From NCBI RefSeq assembly GCF_003350545.1, contig NZ_QQBA01000003.1:1-64000 (forward strand): a DNA stretch of 64,000 bases, in the 5' to 3' direction. Of this stretch, positions 20,010-28,396 are shown piece after piece. The notes under the pieces are model-generated. The model had not been told where the DNA came from and made no database searches. It was given only the letters and a program-made list of their open reading frames with translations. This DNA is from Flavobacterium glaciei (GTDB lineage Bacteria > Bacteroidota > Bacteroidia > Flavobacteriales > Flavobacteriaceae). The position numbers and the translations under genes are program-made. Each line of letters starts with the position of its first letter. Position 1 is the stretch's first letter.

Positions 20010-21161
20010 ATGAAAGCAACTAAACTATTTAAAGAATTTTTTGACAGTGAAAAAGCAGGTGGATTAGTTTTAATAGCTTGTACAATTGTATCATTAATTC
20101 TTGCAAACTCTATTTTTGGCACAGATTATAGTAACTTTTTTCAAATCAAAGTAGTAGGTTTGACCATAGAGCATTGGATTAATGATGGGCTGATGGCAAT
20201 CTTTTTTTTGCTAATAGGCCTAGAATTGGAACGAGAAATTTATAGGGGTGAGCTTTCAAATTTCAAAAATGCTTTGTTTCCTATATTTGGGGCGATTGGT
20301 GGATTATTGCTTCCCGCCGGAATTTATTTGGTGTTCAATTATGGAACAGCAACACAATCGGGAATTGGAATTCCAATGGCAACAGATATTGCCTTTGCAT
20401 TAGGTATTTTATCGTTGTTGGGAAATAAAGTTCCGCTTTCTCTGAAAATATTTTTGACTGCATTAGCTGTTATTGATGATTTATTTGCAATGATATTTAT
20501 TGCAGTATTTTACACAAAAACATTAATATTTACAAATCTTTTTATAGCATTAGGAATTTTTGGATTACTGTTGATTTTTAATAGAATGAAGGTCAGAAAC
20601 CTGATACCGTACTTGGTTGGCGGAATTGCCATGTGGTATTTTATGTTGCAGTCAGGCGTTCACGCTACAATTACAGGTGTTCTATTGGCATTTGCCATTC
20701 CGTTTGGTAATGGAGATGAAAAATCTACTTCCTATGTTTTACAGCATTTTTTACACAAGCCAGTAGCTTTTATCATTTTACCAATTTTTGCATTAGCTAA
20801 CACAATAATTATTTTTAGTGGTGACCTTTCGCAAACCCTTACTGAAAACTATAGTCTGGGAATTGCATTTGGACTTGTTGTTGGCAAACCACTAGGGATA
20901 TTTATTTTGACATTTCTAGCAGTATCTTTTGGATTTTGCAAACTTCCTGCTGGACTAAATTGGAAATCAATTTTGGGTGTTGGATTACTTGGTGGTATTG
21001 GATTTACGATGTCTATATTTATAACATTACTGGCATTTGAAAGTAATATAATCATCAATAATTCTAAATTAGTAATTTTAATTTCTTCACTAATTGCAGG
21101 ATTACTGGGGTTTTTAACCTTAAAGTTAACCTTGAAAACTGAAACTAATGACGAAATTTAA
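20010..21161 (+). CDS. nhaA: Na+/H+ antiporter NhaA
   Basis: This inner-membrane antiporter of 383 aa has about 12 transmembrane helices. It exchanges external protons for internal Na+ or Li+. Signatures include GLMAIFFLLIGLELEREI, ATDIAFALGIL and the ion-binding ALAVIDDLFAMIFIAVFY, where the two adjacent Asp of IDD correspond to E. coli Asp163/Asp164. TMGVHATITG-like SGVHATITG and GGIGFTMSIFI are also present. The gene stands alone between near-identical terminator hairpins. Confidence 0.96.
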   Translation: MKATKLFKEFFDSEKAGGLVLIACTIVSLILANSIFGTDYSNFFQIKVVGLTIEHWINDGLMAIFFLLIGLELEREIYRGELSNFKNALFPIFGAIGGLLLPAGIYLVFNYGTATQSGIGIPMATDIAFALGILSLLGNKVPLSLKIFLTALAVIDDLFAMIFIAVFYTKTLIFTNLFIALGIFGLLLIFNRMKVRNLIPYLVGGIAMWYFMLQSGVHATITGVLLAFAIPFGNGDEKSTSYVLQHFLHKPVAFIILPIFALANTIIIFSGDLSQTLTENYSLGIAFGLVVGKPLGIFILTFLAVSFGFCKLPAGLNWKSILGVGLLGGIGFTMSIFITLLAFESNIIINNSKLVILISSLIAGLLGFLTLKLTLKTETNDEI

Positions 21162-21230
21162 AAAAAGGTTAGTAGTAAATTACTAGAATTACCACATAGT
21201 AAGCCCAAATATATAGTACCTGCTTTACAA

Positions 21231-21265
21231 ACTCCCTTTCGATATTTTCAAGAGGGATTTTTTTT
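21231..21265 (+). terminator. Terminator of nhaA
   Basis: ACTCCCTTTCGA and TCAAGAGGGATT form a hairpin followed by a run of Ts. It is nearly identical to the hflX terminator. Confidence 0.75.
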
Positions 21266-21267
21266 GG

Positions 21268-21375
21268 GCATGTCCCAGCTTTCTCTGCGTTACAGCTGCG
21301 TCAGGCTGTTCGTTGCAATCTCCCGAAGAAAAATCGGGAGGATTTCCGCTGCCATCCTTCATGCGGAGTAACGAT
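21268..21375. repeat. REP-like GC-rich element
   Basis: This GC-rich stretch in an AT-rich gap holds the hairpin ATCTCCCGA...TCGGGAGGAT (21318-21343) and the phrase CCGCTGCCATCC. It resembles the elements at 8191 and 51659. Confidence 0.55.
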
Positions 21376-21410
21376 AACGATTATTTACGAATAAAAAGTC
21401 CATTTGATGA

Positions 21411-21441
21411 TTTGTAAGATAATTATTAAAGTGTATATTTG
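21411..21441 (+). promoter_or_regulatory. Consensus Bacteroidetes promoter for the WG-repeat gene
   Basis: TTTG (21411-21414), a 19-bp spacer and TATATTTG (21434-21441) match the Bacteroidetes consensus exactly. The GTG start is 62 bp downstream. Confidence 0.75.
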
Positions 21442-21503
21442 AAAGTAATACGCTATGAAGTAGTGCCTTCATACAAGTTATGTAACATTTTAAAAAGACA
21501 ACA

Positions 21504-22391
21504 GTGAAAAAAACTATTCCAACTATATTGTTTCTACTTTTATCAATATTAATTTATTCTCAAGATTCTAAAATGAAGATTGAGGAAAATCGATTTATTG
21601 AAAGAAGGAATAACAAATTCGGTATAACGGACAGTTTACAAAACATTATAATTCCATTTAAATATGATTTCATAGAGTATGAAAATCAACGATTGATTGT
21701 ACGTAAAAATAGCTTGAATGGACTTTTTTCTCTTGAAAATACAGAACTAGTACCGATAGAATTTAGATTTATTTTACCACGCAAAAATGATAGATTTATT
21801 CTCTGGAAAAATAATTCAACAGATGGATTATGTGATGCGAATGGAAAAATTATTATACCTGTAAAATATAAAAATGTTTCATCAACAGAAAATGATGACT
21901 TTTATATAACCGAAAATGAAAATAATCTGAATGGCATTTATGATTATAATGGGAAAAATATAATTCTAGAAGAATATAAATTTTTCGCAGTTGACGGGTA
22001 TAAAATATTTGCTACAAAACATAATAAAGCGCAAATTATTGATCTCCAAAATTCAAAAAACAATATTGACTTAGATGAAAAAATTGAATTAATTGAAACT
22101 CTAAGACACCACGCAATGGGTGAAAATATATTTCAAATTATAAAAAAGGGAAATAAATTTGGCATTATAAACTCCAAAAATGAAACAATAATTCCAATCA
22201 TTTATGATGAAATTAAATCGTCACAAAATTGGAGATATTTTATAATCAAGCAGAACAACAAAATTGGATTGATAAATGTTAATGGAACTTTAACTAAAGA
22301 ACCAATTTATGATAGCATTGAATTACGAAAAGAATTTATTGTGCTAAAAAGAAAAAACATCAAAGACGAAATTTACTCTTACGAATATTAA
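21504..22391 (+). CDS. WG-repeat (KFGI...IPxxYD) secreted protein
   Basis: This 295-aa protein has a signal peptide (ends LIYSQ). It is built of degenerate WG-type repeats, each reading roughly N/K-K-F/L-N/G-G-I/L followed by a turn and I-I-P-x-x-Y/F-D/K. Clear copies begin near residues 33, 65, 100, 137, 219 and 250. It probably forms a repetitive beta-structure outside the cytoplasm, with unknown function. The start is GTG. The gene is more AT-rich than its neighbours and is bordered by cassette-like sequences, which suggests an accessory origin. Confidence 0.8.
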   Translation: MKKTIPTILFLLLSILIYSQDSKMKIEENRFIERRNNKFGITDSLQNIIIPFKYDFIEYENQRLIVRKNSLNGLFSLENTELVPIEFRFILPRKNDRFILWKNNSTDGLCDANGKIIIPVKYKNVSSTENDDFYITENENNLNGIYDYNGKNIILEEYKFFAVDGYKIFATKHNKAQIIDLQNSKNNIDLDEKIELIETLRHHAMGENIFQIIKKGNKFGIINSKNETIIPIIYDEIKSSQNWRYFIIKQNNKIGLINVNGTLTKEPIYDSIELRKEFIVLKRKNIKDEIYSYEY

Positions 22392-22399
22392 AAACGTTG

Positions 22400-22525
22400 C
22401 ATAACCGCCATTTTGAATTTACCGAAATTTAGTGGAATTATCGTTCCACATCAAGTTTTCGTTAAGCCGAAAGCTAAGCGTTTATGAACTTCTAGCCATC
22501 TCAATGCAGCAAAAAGGTAACAAAT
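22400..22525. repeat. Cassette-border-like sequence (ACGTTGCATAAC)
   Basis: The stop codon is followed within 5 bp by ACGTTGCATAACCGCC, and the gap ends with TCAATGCAGC. I recall small hypothetical Bacteroidetes genes separated by similar decayed attC-like blocks, but the canonical integron cores GTTRRRY and RYYYAAC are not matched exactly. Confidence 0.3.
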
Positions 22526-22540
22526 ATTTAAAAAAAAACT

Positions 22541-23089
22541 ATGAAAGAAACTTTATTGATAATCTCATTATTTTTAATTTTTAGTTGTTCAACTTCTCAA
22601 AAAATAGTTGATAAAGCTATATGTTCACAATACTTCGAGAATAAGTATACAGAAATATTAGATAAAAAATATGAAACTATTTATAACAAAGATACAATCA
22701 CATATAATGAAATAAGATTCGAATGTGTTTATTCTGCATTATATACACATAAAGTGATGTTTGATAAATTCGGAAAATGGGATAAAACTATTTATCCAAA
22801 TAATAAAAAATATCCAATTTTAGTTTGGGAAAAAGTTGACTTATACTCAAATGGAAAAAAATATAACGTGTACACTAATGGAACTGAAGAATGGAAACAT
22901 ATTTACGCATCTGTTATGGTTTTTGACGAAAATGGTACAGATTTGCTTTTTAAAGAATCACCTGAAAAAGAAAACCTTAAAAATTATTTTTCCGAACTAA
23001 TTAAGAAACAGAATTCGAAAAAGAAAGATTTCTACAAAGTTTATTGGACAATGGTTGACCCAGAACGCGCGAAATCTATAAATTATTAA
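22541..23089 (+). CDS. Hypothetical lipoprotein
   Basis: This is a 182-aa protein with a lipobox (FLIFSC, Cys16). I do not recognise the family. The mature part is rich in Lys, Tyr and Asn, with a core containing WEKVDLYSNGKKYNVYTNGTEEW that suggests a small beta-rich envelope protein. It is AT-rich like the WG-repeat gene before it, and both lie between cassette-border-like sequences. No operon partner is obvious. Confidence 0.7.
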   Translation: MKETLLIISLFLIFSCSTSQKIVDKAICSQYFENKYTEILDKKYETIYNKDTITYNEIRFECVYSALYTHKVMFDKFGKWDKTIYPNNKKYPILVWEKVDLYSNGKKYNVYTNGTEEWKHIYASVMVFDENGTDLLFKESPEKENLKNYFSELIKKQNSKKKDFYKVYWTMVDPERAKSINY

Positions 23090-23092
23090 AAG

Positions 23093-23200
23093 CCTTGCTA
23101 ACAGCAATATTGCTGGACTCAACTGTCGCTCGTTTGTCCACATTCTCTGGCGCTTGTTTGCAACGAGTACGAACTTAAATTAAGAAACAAATTATAGCGT
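23093..23200. repeat. Cassette-border-like palindromic stretch
   Basis: The gene end is followed by AAGCCTTGCTAACAGCAATA. This contains the perfect palindrome CAGCAATATTGCTG (23102-23115). Further on, TTTGCAACGAG and GCGTTTGCAAC occur. It resembles the border at 22400 in position and style. Confidence 0.3.
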
Positions 23201-23245
23201 TTGCAACAAAGATTAAAAAAAGCTATATCAATCTGCTACAGAACA

Positions 23246-23280
23246 AAAAAGACCTTTAGAAATTTTCTAAAGGTCTTTTT
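23246..23280. terminator. Bidirectional terminator
   Basis: GACCTTTAGAAA and TTTCTAAAGGTC are exact reverse complements, with A-run and T-run flanks. It can serve the DUF3078 gene on the minus strand and the lipoprotein gene on the plus strand. Confidence 0.85.
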
Positions 23281-23298
23281 ATATAAAAATTTATTTTT

Positions 23299-24147
23299 TT
23301 AGAAACCGTAGTTTACGCCTAATCCAAATACTTCTCTAACCTGAACGGCTTGAATCGAATTGTCATCATAAATGGCTTGTAACGCTACGTTAGCCGACAA
23401 GTATTTGTTTATCTTCATAATGACATTCATTTGGTAATCAATATCAACGTTTTGAGGATTATCTAAATAATTGGAATATAAATTCAGTCGGTTTTCTACA
23501 GATACATTCGTCATGATATTGAATTTATAGTATGCCGTAATACTGGCTCCAAACTCAAATCGAGTAGAATCGCCTTGCAATACTCCAAACGAAGGTCCAA
23601 ATTCAGTAAAGTGAGGATGAACAACAACTAGTTTTGCTGTCGCCGGAGAAAAATTGACACTCAAATTATCACTCTTTTTCCAAAGTATTCCTGGTCCCAA
23701 CTGGAAATAAGCCGGAGAGAAAAAATGGGATATTTTATCATCATTTTTGTCTAATCCAGTGTCCATTTGAGTCTTGAAATTGAAAAACATAGAATAATAC
23801 CACTGTCCTTTGGCTTTCTTTCCCCAAAGAGAATTCAGTTCCAGACGATCGTCTGTTTTTGCAGTTTTTTCGTCTCCTTTTATTTTGGTTAAACCATATG
23901 CTAATATGAATTTGTTGTCCCAAACGATATCCTCTTTTTTATAATTGAAGTCATAATTCAGTCCAAAATTCCCCGCAATATTCGAAGTTCCACCACCCAG
24001 CCATTGCTTATTGTAAGCCGATTGATTAAAAAGCAGTGATATATTTCCCTTTTTGGTCCAATATTTTATCGTGTCTGTTGCCATTTCTTGCGCAGTAGCA
24101 GAAAGCATTGCAAAAAGAAACACTACAGAAAAAGCTATTTTTTTCAT
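23299..24147 (-). CDS. DUF3078 outer-membrane beta-barrel-like protein
   Basis: This 282-aa protein has signal peptide MKKIAFSVVFLFAMLSATAQ. The sequence is dominated by alternating amphipathic strands and ends in an aromatic residue (GLGVNYGF), as in outer-membrane barrels. YWTKKGNISLLFNQSAYNKQWLGGG is the typical DUF3078 opening. The function is unknown. It closes a minus-strand cluster of suf-related genes, but this position does not show that it takes part in Fe-S assembly. Confidence 0.82.
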   Translation of the reverse strand: MKKIAFSVVFLFAMLSATAQEMATDTIKYWTKKGNISLLFNQSAYNKQWLGGGTSNIAGNFGLNYDFNYKKEDIVWDNKFILAYGLTKIKGDEKTAKTDDRLELNSLWGKKAKGQWYYSMFFNFKTQMDTGLDKNDDKISHFFSPAYFQLGPGILWKKSDNLSVNFSPATAKLVVVHPHFTEFGPSFGVLQGDSTRFEFGASITAYYKFNIMTNVSVENRLNLYSNYLDNPQNVDIDYQMNVIMKINKYLSANVALQAIYDDNSIQAVQVREVFGLGVNYGF

Positions 24148-24194
24148 GTTTTTTCTCTAAAATATATTTTAAACTATTCTAAATAGTAGATTTT

Positions 24195-24707
24195 TTATCC
24201 CTTTTTGGGTGCTTTGTACAACGGAACGGCAGAGCACGCTTCGCCATACATAATACTTCGTGCAAAAGGTTGCAAGTAATGCGCTGCTAATACATAAGCC
24301 CTCATAGGAACCGGTTTTCTGGAGCATCCTTTTATGATAATTGGCTTATCTTTATAAACCGAGTAGTCTATTTTAGGCAACAATTCTTCATAGAGTGAAG
24401 CGTCTAAATCTTCTAAAGTTCCATTGATGATTTTCTTTGCAAACGGCGCTAATTGAATCGCAACCAAAATGGAAGCCCAAGCCGGAACTATAGCATCTGT
24501 ACTGCAATGAATAGCCACAAATTGATCTTGGTATTGTGACCAATCATGATTTTTTAATTCCTCTCTAAAGTCTTTTTCTTTCAATAAAAAACCTTCTAAA
24601 AGCCATTTCGAAATATCGATTTGCGTACGAATCCCTTTTGGATAATAATCTTCGAGGTCGAAAACTTCCAAAACACTATTTGCAACTTTATTTATTATTT
24701 CTTCCAT
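24195..24707 (-). CDS. DUF2480 family protein
   Basis: This cytoplasmic protein of 170 aa has the DUF2480 signatures IDISKWL, VAIHCSTDAIVPAWASILVA and IIKGCSRKPVPMRAYV. Two conserved Cys (in HCSTD and KGCS) are visible and could be functional. In Bacteroidetes this family recurs in suf loci, as here next to the DUF59 and sufE genes. I infer a link to Fe-S cluster biogenesis from context only. Confidence 0.85.
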   Translation of the reverse strand: MEEIINKVANSVLEVFDLEDYYPKGIRTQIDISKWLLEGFLLKEKDFREELKNHDWSQYQDQFVAIHCSTDAIVPAWASILVAIQLAPFAKKIINGTLEDLDASLYEELLPKIDYSVYKDKPIIIKGCSRKPVPMRAYVLAAHYLQPFARSIMYGEACSAVPLYKAPKKG

Positions 24708-24715
24708 TTTTGAAG

Positions 24716-24785
24716 TCTTAAAGTCGAAAGTCGAAAGTCATAAAGTCAACTATTTTGAGACTTTATGACTTTTGACATTAGGACT
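24716..24785. repeat. Inverted repeat of AAAGTC motifs
   Basis: GTCTTAAAGTCGAAAGTCG... is mirrored by ...GACTTTATGACTTTTGAC, filling the gap between the DUF2480 and DUF59 genes. It could fold as a long imperfect hairpin in the mRNA. Confidence 0.65.
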
Positions 24786-24788
24786 AAT

Positions 24789-25112
24789 TTAAAGCATTCC
24801 CAATTCTAATTTAGCTTCTTCGCTCATTAAATCTTTGCTCCAAGGCGGATCAAAAGTAATTTCTACTTCAGCATCTTTTACATTCTCTAATGATTTTACT
24901 TTTTCTTCCACTTCTCTTGGTAAACTTTCTGCAACCGGGCAGTTTGGAGAGGTAAGTGTCATCAAGATTTTTACTTCGTAATCAGTATTGACCATTACGT
25001 CATAAATTAATCCTAATTCGTAAATATCTACAGGAATCTCCGGATCGTATATAGTCTTTAATATTTTTACGATTGATTCTCCTAACTCGGTGGTGTCTAT
25101 TTCTTGTGTCAT
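24789..25112 (-). CDS. DUF59 / MIP18 family Fe-S assembly protein (SufT-like)
   Basis: This 107-aa single-domain protein begins with IVKILKTIYDPEIPVDIYELGLIY and contains TLTSPNCPVAESLP, whose Cys is the conserved reactive residue of the family. VEITFDPPWSKDLMSEEAK near the end is also characteristic. Members assist Fe-S cluster maturation, and the gene lies in the suf cluster between sufE and DUF2480. The length is normal and the protein is cytoplasmic. Confidence 0.92.
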   Translation of the reverse strand: MTQEIDTTELGESIVKILKTIYDPEIPVDIYELGLIYDVMVNTDYEVKILMTLTSPNCPVAESLPREVEEKVKSLENVKDAEVEITFDPPWSKDLMSEEAKLELGML

Positions 25113-25133
25113 TTTTTTAATTTTTAATTTTTA

Positions 25134-25850
25134 TTATTCGTAAATAACTGATATTAATGTGGTTGTGTCAAATAAGGAAACAATTTCACTAACTCCAAAA
25201 TTAGTATTTGAAAATATAGTACCAGGGGTAATTTTATTGTTGTACTGTTTATTTAGAGTGACTGTATTGGTGTAATAACCTTTATTGGTTTGAAAAGTGT
25301 ATGTTCCTAAGCAGTTATTGCCATTTATAAAATTGATTTTTTTTAATTGTGAATCAAATGATTCTGAATAATTTTTCCTCGGATAGTTTGTATCAATTTG
25401 TTTTGAATTGTAATCAACAATAATATTGAATAGGAATGTATTATAATTACCACCAAAATATTTTTTGAAAATTTCGGTTAAAGCTTTATTTCCTCTCTTG
25501 AAGAATAGTTTCGTTTTATTCTTTTTCAAATCATAGGTTCCTTCTATAGTGTTAGTGGTATGGTATAAAGTACTTTCTAGTATTTTTTTATCTTCGTAAT
25601 TAAAATTTTTAATTTCAATAAATCCAACAATTTTTGTCGAATCAAGAGGACTTATTACTTTTGAAAATTTTAATTTTGGGTATTGAAATTGGAGTAATAA
25701 TGTGTCTGCATACACTTTGTCATTCTCAATGAAAAAGTTTGATTTTTGTTCATAAACAAATTTTATTTTTGAATATTTTTCCGGTATTACTGTTTGTGAG
25801 AAAACAATATTACAGGCCAAAATTATCATTGTAAAAAATATTTTTTTCAT
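25134..25850 (-). CDS. Hypothetical secreted protein
   Basis: The start at 25850 gives 238 aa with a signal peptide (MKKIFFTMIILACNIVFSQ). An upstream in-frame ATG at 25892 would overlap sufE and add a polar leader. I do not recognise the family. The mature part is rich in Lys, Asn, Thr and aromatic residues, with few motifs. It is more AT-rich than the surrounding suf genes and probably entered the cluster later, between sufE and the DUF59 gene. Confidence 0.72.
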   Translation of the reverse strand: MKKIFFTMIILACNIVFSQTVIPEKYSKIKFVYEQKSNFFIENDKVYADTLLLQFQYPKLKFSKVISPLDSTKIVGFIEIKNFNYEDKKILESTLYHTTNTIEGTYDLKKNKTKLFFKRGNKALTEIFKKYFGGNYNTFLFNIIVDYNSKQIDTNYPRKNYSESFDSQLKKINFINGNNCLGTYTFQTNKGYYTNTVTLNKQYNNKITPGTIFSNTNFGVSEIVSLFDTTTLISVIYE

Positions 25851-25863
25851 ACGAATATCGAAA

Positions 25864-26283
25864 TTAATTCTGCGTGTTGAACGCCAATGCATACATTTTT
25901 ATGTTTTTTATCATCGATACCAAACCGTTAGCGCGAGTGGGTGATAAGTGTTCTTTCAAACCTATTTCATCAATAAAATTCATGTCGGCTTCGAGAATAT
26001 CAGACGCTTTTTGATTGGAAAAAGCACGAATTAATATCGCAATAATCCCTTTAGTTAAAATGGCATCGCTATCGGCAGTAAAAACAATTTTGTCATCCGT
26101 TTGTTCTCCTTGCAACCACACTTTAGACTGGCAGCCTTTAATCAGATTGTTTTCGGTTTTGAATTCTTCTTTGATTAAAGGAAGTTTTTTCCCTAATTCG
26201 ATGATGTATTCATAACGCTCCATCCAGTCGTCAAACATGGAGAACTCGTCAACAATTTCTTCTTGTATTTCTTTAATTTTCAT
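25864..26283 (-). CDS. sufE: SufE family cysteine-desulfurase activator
   Basis: This 139-aa protein contains LIKGCQSKVWL, where the Cys accepts persulfide sulfur from SufS. DADAILTKGI-like SDAILTKGIIAILI and HLSPTRANGLVSMI are also conserved. It stimulates SufS and relays sulfur to SufB for Fe-S cluster assembly in the cytoplasm. sufS lies about 480 bp upstream on the same strand, separated by a small lipoprotein gene. Confidence 0.95.
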   Translation of the reverse strand: MKIKEIQEEIVDEFSMFDDWMERYEYIIELGKKLPLIKEEFKTENNLIKGCQSKVWLQGEQTDDKIVFTADSDAILTKGIIAILIRAFSNQKASDILEADMNFIDEIGLKEHLSPTRANGLVSMIKNIKMYALAFNTQN

Positions 26284-26301
26284 ACTATGCTGAATTTATT
26301 T

Positions 26302-26739
26302 TCAGTTTTTTTCTTTAGCTAATAAAGTTATCGTATTCACGAATTTCTTAATTTCTTTTGGTGGAAAACCATGATCAAAACTATTCGTTTCATAGTTTTT
26401 ATCTTTGATGATGATTTTCAAATTGGCAATAGCCGCACCGTCATGAAAACGTTTTTCTGTTGGTGCTTTAAATTTGGATAAACTATCTAATTCCACTTTT
26501 TTAAAACAATCTAGTAACTCTTTCCAGTCTGCATCCGATATTTTTGTTGGTATCGGTTTATCATTTCCATCTCTGTCTTTTGACACCGTCAACATCTGAT
26601 TTTTCACTGTTATTTTTTGATAAAAACCTCTAGTGTTGGCTGTGTATTCAATAGCAGCGGTTTCAATATCTTGCGCTTTTGCGCTATCACAACCGTTGCC
26701 TAGGAAAATAGTCAGAAATAATAAGGATAGAATTTTCAT
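26302..26739 (-). CDS. Hypothetical lipoprotein between sufS and sufE
   Basis: I use ATG 26739, giving 145 aa with signal MKILSLLFLTIFLGNGC and a lipobox-like LGNGC. An upstream in-frame ATG at 26796 would overlap the sufS end and hide the signal. I do not recognise a named family. DADWKELLDCFKKV and KNYETNSFDHGFPPKEIKKFV are the most distinctive stretches. Its place inside the suf cluster is probably only co-transcription. Confidence 0.75.
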   Translation of the reverse strand: MKILSLLFLTIFLGNGCDSAKAQDIETAAIEYTANTRGFYQKITVKNQMLTVSKDRDGNDKPIPTKISDADWKELLDCFKKVELDSLSKFKAPTEKRFHDGAAIANLKIIIKDKNYETNSFDHGFPPKEIKKFVNTITLLAKEKN

Positions 26740-26758
26740 GTGTTGATATTTGTGATTT

Positions 26759-27973
26759 TTAGGACAACATGAGTTGCGCTCTTTTAATAGCTTCAACCAT
26801 TACGTCAATTTCTTCTTTGGTATTATAAAAGGCAAATGACGCTCTTATAGTTCCAGGAATTTTAAAGAAATCCATAATGGGTTGTGCACAATGATGACCT
26901 GTTCGTACGGCTATTCCTAATTTGTCAATTATGGTGCCAATGTCGTACGGATGAATACCTTCAATATTAAACGAAATTACGGAAGTTTTTTCTTTGGCGG
27001 TACCAAAAATCTTTAAACCTTCAACTTCTAATAATCGTTTCGTTCCGTATTCTAATAATTCCTTTTCTTGCTGTTGAATGTTGTCAAAACCAACTTCATT
27101 CATATAATCCACAGCGGTTCCTAGTACAATTCCTCCGGCAATATTTGGTGTTCCAGCTTCAAATTTATGAGGCAACTCTGCATAAGTAGTTTTCTCGAAA
27201 GTCACTTCCTTAATCATTTCGCCTCCACCTTGATAGGGCGGTAATTTGTTCAACCACGCTTCTTTTCCGTATAAAATTCCAGTTCCTGTTGGTCCACATA
27301 TTTTATGTCCTGAAAATACATAAAAATCACAATCTAATTCCTGAACATCTGGTTTTAAATGTGGAACAGCTTGCGCTCCGTCAATCAAAATTGCCGCGCC
27401 AACTGCATGTGCTTTGTCAATCATATATTTAATTGGATTGACAGTTCCCAATGCATTCGAAATATGATTTACGGTAACAACTTTGGTTTTATCCGAAAGT
27501 AATTTGTCATACTCTGACATAATCAATTCGCCATCAAGATTCATGGGAATCACGCGCAAAGTTGCTCCCGTTTTCTCGCATAACATTTGCCAAGGCACAA
27601 TATTGCTGTGGTGTTCCAATGCAGAAACTAAAACTTCATCGCCTGGTTTCAAAATCGAAGCAAATCCATTAGTAACTAAATTTATTCCATGCGTTGTTCC
27701 CGAAGTAAAAAGCACTTCATAAGCAAACTTAGCATTAATGTGATTTTGAATTTTCCCACGAGAAACCTCATACGCATCGGTTGCTAATTGACTCAACGTG
27801 TGAACACCACGATGGATATTAGCGTTGATTTCCTGATAATATTTTGAAATTGCATCAATCACCACTTGTGGTTTCTGCGAAGTGGCTCCATTGTCAAAAT
27901 AAACCAATGGTTTTCCGTTTACTTTTTGCGAAAGTATAGGGAAGTCGGCTCTAATCTTATTGATATCTAACAT
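26759..27973 (-). CDS. sufS: Cysteine desulfurase SufS
   Basis: This PLP-dependent group II cysteine desulfurase of 404 aa has the PLP lysine in FSGHKICGPTG. The catalytic Cys lies in VRTGHHCAQP, the SufS form rather than the IscS form. It removes sulfur from cysteine as a persulfide and passes it to SufE and SufB. It is separated from sufBCD by two plus-strand genes, so in this genome it needs its own promoter. Confidence 0.96.
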   Translation of the reverse strand: MLDINKIRADFPILSQKVNGKPLVYFDNGATSQKPQVVIDAISKYYQEINANIHRGVHTLSQLATDAYEVSRGKIQNHINAKFAYEVLFTSGTTHGINLVTNGFASILKPGDEVLVSALEHHSNIVPWQMLCEKTGATLRVIPMNLDGELIMSEYDKLLSDKTKVVTVNHISNALGTVNPIKYMIDKAHAVGAAILIDGAQAVPHLKPDVQELDCDFYVFSGHKICGPTGTGILYGKEAWLNKLPPYQGGGEMIKEVTFEKTTYAELPHKFEAGTPNIAGGIVLGTAVDYMNEVGFDNIQQQEKELLEYGTKRLLEVEGLKIFGTAKEKTSVISFNIEGIHPYDIGTIIDKLGIAVRTGHHCAQPIMDFFKIPGTIRASFAFYNTKEEIDVMVEAIKRAQLMLS

Positions 27974-28235
27974 TTTTCGGCTTGTTTTTAATGTTTGTAT
28001 TGGTCCATTTGAACAATATAAGCAAACATTTTTTTTGAGAAACTAATTTGGAATTAGCTCTTCATTATTTAGAATTTTTCTAAATACAAAAGTAGTGAAA
28101 TTGGAATTAATTTTTGGCAAACACTTGTTAATAAAAGTTATTACTATTCACGATTTAGAAAAATATAATACAACTTCAAATCTTACTTTTTTGTAAATCG
28201 GAAGATTTTATGAAACAATTTCTCTTTATAAATTT

Positions 28236-28300
28236 AACCATTAAGAAATTAAGAAAAATTAAGGTATTAGTTCTTAATGAAACTTAATTTCTTAATGGTT
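28236..28300. repeat. Inverted repeat AACCATTAAGAAATTAAG
   Basis: AACCATTAAGAAATTAAG (28236-28253) and its exact reverse complement (28283-28300) flank 29 bp. It lies in the divergent gap between sufS and the serine hydrolase gene. A shorter relative (AAACCATTAAGG) occurs near 32170. Otherwise the 424-bp gap (27974-28396) contains no gene. Confidence 0.8.
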
Positions 28301-28396
28301 TAAAAAAATTTGTTCACAGAAAAATGATTTTTCAGTAGTACAATGTATTTCAAGAATGTGGTTCTTTTTTATTAAATTGCTTCAAATTAATTTTCT

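Noticed and set aside
22400-23200. True integron attC sites
   Set aside because: GTTRRRY and RYYYAAC cores are not matched and no integrase is in the window. I kept only a low-confidence cassette-border note.
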